Assembly: GCA_029260015.1 (NCBI GenBank)
Contig: JAJDEB010000002.1
Span: 186,001-250,000, forward strand
From: Phycisphaerae bacterium
GTDB lineage: Bacteria; Planctomycetota; Phycisphaerae; UBA1845
DNA length: 64,000 nt
Reading direction: 5' to 3'
A program made the position numbers and the translations under genes. The notes beneath the pieces were generated by a model. The model did not search any database. It saw only the letters and a list, made by a program, of their open reading frames with translations, and was not told where the DNA came from. Below are positions 61,619 to 64,000 of the stretch, one piece after another (position 1 is the first letter of the stretch; the number at the start of each line of letters is the position of its first letter).

Positions 61619-61683
61619 GTAGGGTGGGCCGTGCCCACCGCCGTTCACGCGAGTTACGAATTGGTGGGCACGGCCCACCCTAC
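61619..61683. repeat. REP-like doublet, GGTGGGC stem variant (second copy)
   Basis: Arms 61619-61639 and 61663-61683 are perfect inverted 21-mers: GTAG plus GGTGGGC-CGT-GCCCACC. It lies between the convergent hpd and the zinc-ribbon membrane protein gene. Confidence 0.88.
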
Positions 61684-61686
61684 AAC

Positions 61687-62724
61687 TCAATATTCCCATG
61701 ACGAAGCGATATTGACGCATTGTGCGGCGAGGTGGCCGACGAACAGCGCGACGGCTGCGATCGCCCAACCATGCGGGATGCGCAGATACTTCTTATATCC
61801 AATCCAAAGCATCACCCAAATCGAAGCCAATGCCAAACCCATCATGCAATTTCCGAGGCCGGCGTAATACTCAAACGCGATAATCTTTGCGTTGTTGCGC
61901 GAGTCTTGCGGCCAGGGCAGATAGTAAAGCGTCGAGTCCAGAACCGCTTCCAGAACACACCACAACGCAGTGCAAAGACTCGCAAGCAAGGTCGAATGCG
62001 CGAAGACGCGTAGCACTTGTCGCCAGTGAACTCTGTGTTCCCGCTTGGACTGCACAAACAGTTGAAGGGTCAGCAGTGTCCCTACCGACCACAGAGCGTA
62101 GGTGATGAGATCGTTGTTCTCGTAACGGGGGCCATAGGTAAACCGCATTCTTGGCGTGCCCAGACCCGGCAGAACGGCGATGAATTTGTTCATCAACGGG
62201 TCGATCGCCAAAGCCATCGCATGCCATCCGCGGGCAAAGACCAGCCATTGAACCAAAATCAAGATGACGAGCGGCGTGACTCTGGGTGTATCTGACCGCG
62301 GATACGTTCTCCAAAGTCGAAACGGACTCGTCACGCCGATCCAATACGTTTTGGCCAGCGACTTCAACGGATCGGCGAACCACTGAAACTCGAACAGCAT
62401 GCACGATTTGCTGATCGCAGCGTCGCAAACGTTGTCCCAATCAAACTCCTCCCCGCATTCGGGGCAGCGGTTTGTCGTCAAGCCGACAAGTCGGTACGCG
62501 CAATTCGTACAGCACAAATCTTCAACGGGCAATTCAGCCACCTGCGTGTACCAAAGAAGTTTGAACCGTTCGTGGTTGGTGTCGATGGCATGCTTGCAAA
62601 TGTTTCGCATGTCGATGTCAACGCCGCATTCCGGGCAGTGATCGGTGCCGTCCTCGTGAATGATGTACCCGCACGTCTGGCAACGCAGCAACTCGGGATC
62701 GACGGCGACGATCTGGTCGATCAT
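61687..62724 (-). CDS. Membrane protein with two N-terminal zinc ribbons
   Basis: 345 residues from the Met at 62724. Two ribbons are in tandem: LRCQTCGYIIHEDGTDHCPECG (about 12-33) and CCTNCAYRLVGLTTNRCPECG (about 70-90), both of the C-x2-C-x-Y ... CPECG type found elsewhere in the window. Then follow about five or six transmembrane segments, a domain resembling Yip1-like membrane proteins. Function unknown. The frame is open to 62868; the start is chosen close to the first ribbon and is uncertain. Confidence 0.65.
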   Translation of the reverse strand: MIDQIVAVDPELLRCQTCGYIIHEDGTDHCPECGVDIDMRNICKHAIDTNHERFKLLWYTQVAELPVEDLCCTNCAYRLVGLTTNRCPECGEEFDWDNVCDAAISKSCMLFEFQWFADPLKSLAKTYWIGVTSPFRLWRTYPRSDTPRVTPLVILILVQWLVFARGWHAMALAIDPLMNKFIAVLPGLGTPRMRFTYGPRYENNDLITYALWSVGTLLTLQLFVQSKREHRVHWRQVLRVFAHSTLLASLCTALWCVLEAVLDSTLYYLPWPQDSRNNAKIIAFEYYAGLGNCMMGLALASIWVMLWIGYKKYLRIPHGWAIAAVALFVGHLAAQCVNIASSWEY

Positions 62725-63015
62725 CTCGCGCGTTGCGAGCGAAGTGCTTTCTGAGATGGGATGACTGATTTCGTTCAAGGCGGTCAAGACTCCGGGGCTC
62801 TTCAAGAAACACCGGCTTGCAAGAAGCCAGCGGGGCCCGGCACTTTTATATTTACATTGCGCATACACATTCTAGATGATGGGCGATGGCGATGCACGGT
62901 TTGTGCCATGAATTCAGGCCCAATTCTCTCAGATTCACCAATCACGAGGCGCGTTGTTGCTATACGGGAAGCGGGTACTTGGATTGTTCGCGGTCTGTGT
63001 GGAGATTGGAGACTG

Positions 63016-63495
63016 ATGAGAAAACGAAGCGTAGTGAATGTTGGTGGGTTGTTGGTATTGGGTGGCTTGTTTGCGGGGTGCGCCCTGGATGCGCGGGTCG
63101 ATTTGGCGGCGGCTGGCGCGATGGACCGGTTGGCTGGCTCGGTGGAGGGGGTGGTCAATGAATACCACGCCGAAATCGACAAAGCCGACGACGCGATGGA
63201 AGTGGCGGTGGTAGATGCGTATGTGGATCGCATTCGGCGCGACGTTGCCGACGATGGGGCGGTGGAGGCGCACAACGAGAAGTTTCGGTTGGCGATGAAG
63301 CGGGTTCGCGACGACCGCGCGGTAGAGTTCGACCGGTACCGGGCTGCGCTGGATAATGTCGATGTGATGCGCGAAGTGGCTCGGGGTCTGCGGCGCTTGG
63401 CCGCCGAAAGCATGTCGCTTGAAGATGATGCCCGTCGCTATCTGTTTTCACTTCTTGAAAGCGCTCAAGCCTCAAGCGCGACTCCGGCGTCATAG
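63016..63495 (+). CDS. Small helical lipoprotein
   Basis: 159 residues. MRKRSVVNVGGLLVLGGLFAGC is a clean lipoprotein signal with lipobox F-A-G-C. The mature chain is charged and predicted helical throughout (DRLAGSVEGVVNEYHAEIDKADDAMEVAVVDAYVDRIRRDV), suggesting a coiled coil. GGAG precedes the ATG at 63016. It is followed by two small plus-strand genes at 108 bp and then 28 bp, and may be part of an operon with them. No known family. Confidence 0.68.
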   Translation: MRKRSVVNVGGLLVLGGLFAGCALDARVDLAAAGAMDRLAGSVEGVVNEYHAEIDKADDAMEVAVVDAYVDRIRRDVADDGAVEAHNEKFRLAMKRVRDDRAVEFDRYRAALDNVDVMREVARGLRRLAAESMSLEDDARRYLFSLLESAQASSATPAS

Positions 63496-63603
63496 ACGGC
63501 CGTTCAACACTGTAGGGTAAGGTTCTTTTTGGCACTGGGTAAATCGCTGGCGCGCGGTCGATGATCGCGCTTTTGGCGGATTGATTTTACGAAAGGGATT
63601 GTG

Positions 63604-63882
63604 ATGAGTGCAGTCGAAGCGTTGGATGAATTGATTGAGCAGTTGGATGGAACGGATGTCTCGGCGGTAGAGGGAGACAGCCCCAAGCCGGCGGCTGACG
63701 CGATTGATCGGGTGTTGGGATCGCAACCACGCACGACGAACGTGCGAAGTTTGAAGGGAGACGAAACCATCGAAGCGTTTCGCCGGGAACTTGTGGACGG
63801 ATTGATTCGCGTGGACACAGCCGGCAGGGCATTGCGCCTCTTGTCGCAGGTAGTTGGCGCGGTCCTCGCAGGCCGGGCGTGA
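63604..63882 (+). CDS. Small hypothetical protein
   Basis: 92 residues, acidic, no signal peptide (MSAVEALDELIEQLDGTDVSAVEG). A C-terminal helical half reads ETIEAFRRELVDGLIRVDTAGRALRLLSQVV. GAAAGG lies upstream; a GTG three bases earlier is possible. It lies between a lipoprotein gene and a membrane-protein gene on the same strand. Unrecognised. Confidence 0.55.
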   Translation: MSAVEALDELIEQLDGTDVSAVEGDSPKPAADAIDRVLGSQPRTTNVRSLKGDETIEAFRRELVDGLIRVDTAGRALRLLSQVVGAVLAGRA

Positions 63883-63910
63883 TCCGTTGTCATCGGGATT
63901 GTGGGAGTTA

Positions 63911-64000
63911 ATGGGCGCGGGGCTGGCGGTGGTTGCGCCGCTGGTTGGCGTGCCGCTGACGGTGATGACGTTTTATCTAAAGGGTTTACGCGAACAACAT
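63911..64000 (+). CDS. Start of a gene with a membrane segment, cut by window end
   Basis: From the ATG at 63911, preceded by GGGAG, the frame reads MGAGLAVVAPLVGVPLTVMTFYLKGLR and runs off the window. One transmembrane helix is visible. An in-frame TTG at 63899 is an alternative start. Too short to identify. Confidence 0.45.
   Translation, partial: MGAGLAVVAPLVGVPLTVMTFYLKGLREQH

Noticed and set aside
60428..61768. 446-codon minus-strand frame opposite hpd
   Set aside because: hpd with all iron ligands is on the plus strand; the antisense translation runs through a REP element.
1..64000. CRISPR array, rRNA operon or insertion sequence
   Set aside because: No regularly spaced direct repeats with unique spacers, no rRNA-like sequence and no transposase gene were found.

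Overview
The window looks like a bacterial chromosome segment around a replication origin, most likely from a planctomycete of the Phycisphaerae type (inference). Supporting signs are several proteins with the C-x2-C-x-Y-x-L-x-G ... C-P-E-C-G zinc ribbon, an H-x9-DG/pseudopilin-like protein, a secreted protein ending in dockerin-like calcium loops, cysteine-rich 'ACC..DG.C' repeats, flagellin, and a topoisomerase VI pair beside dnaA. TGA, TAA and TAG are all used as stops, so the standard bacterial code applies.

Layout. 1-9.6 kb: end of an ion/proton antiporter, recO, a stand-alone flagellin gene with a strong terminator, small secreted and metal-binding proteins, a small membrane-protein gene broken by an in-frame TGA, a TPR membrane protein, a DUF1579 protein and a GNAT acetyltransferase. 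9.6-19.6 kb: the replication block, with topoisomerase VI subunits A and B on the minus strand, then dnaA, dnaN, a DUF721/DciA-like gene and gyrB on the plus strand, with DnaA-box-like sites on both sides of dnaA. 20-30.6 kb: an isochorismatase-fold protein lacking its catalytic cysteine, tRNA-Cys, an acid-ceramidase-like hydrolase, a HEAT-repeat protein, lepA and topA. 30.9-40.9 kb: cmk, pckA, zinc-ribbon proteins, a MarR regulator, and a probable leucine-catabolism pair (carboxyltransferase and enoyl-CoA hydratase) separated by a cysteine-repeat/SusD-like lipoprotein. 40.9-48.8 kb: an ECF sigma factor with an anti-sigma/pseudopilin-like partner, an L,D-transpeptidase, a GAF-sigma54 activator, a probable 32-residue peptide gene, an RNase Z-like protein, nrdR, a TerB protein and an AT-hook nucleoid protein. 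49-54.5 kb: an accessory-looking stretch with a dockerin-like exoprotein, a SUFU-domain protein and a GHKL ATPase gene split by an in-frame TGA. 54.5-64 kb: an AI-2E family exporter, a PhoU-like/PiT phosphate transport pair, an OPA-family transporter, hpd and small lipoproteins.

Housekeeping genes for replication, topology and nucleotide metabolism dominate. Intergenic regions carry at least three families of palindromic repeats. The clearest is a GTAG-plus-hairpin REP doublet present five times with three different stem sequences. I found no CRISPR array, rRNA, insertion sequence or complete known defence system. The most unusual items are the SusD-like/cysteine-repeat protein, the sigma/anti-sigma-pseudopilin pair, two genes interrupted by single in-frame TGA codons, the 32-residue peptide gene with its own terminator, and the bacterial topoisomerase VI pair at the origin.
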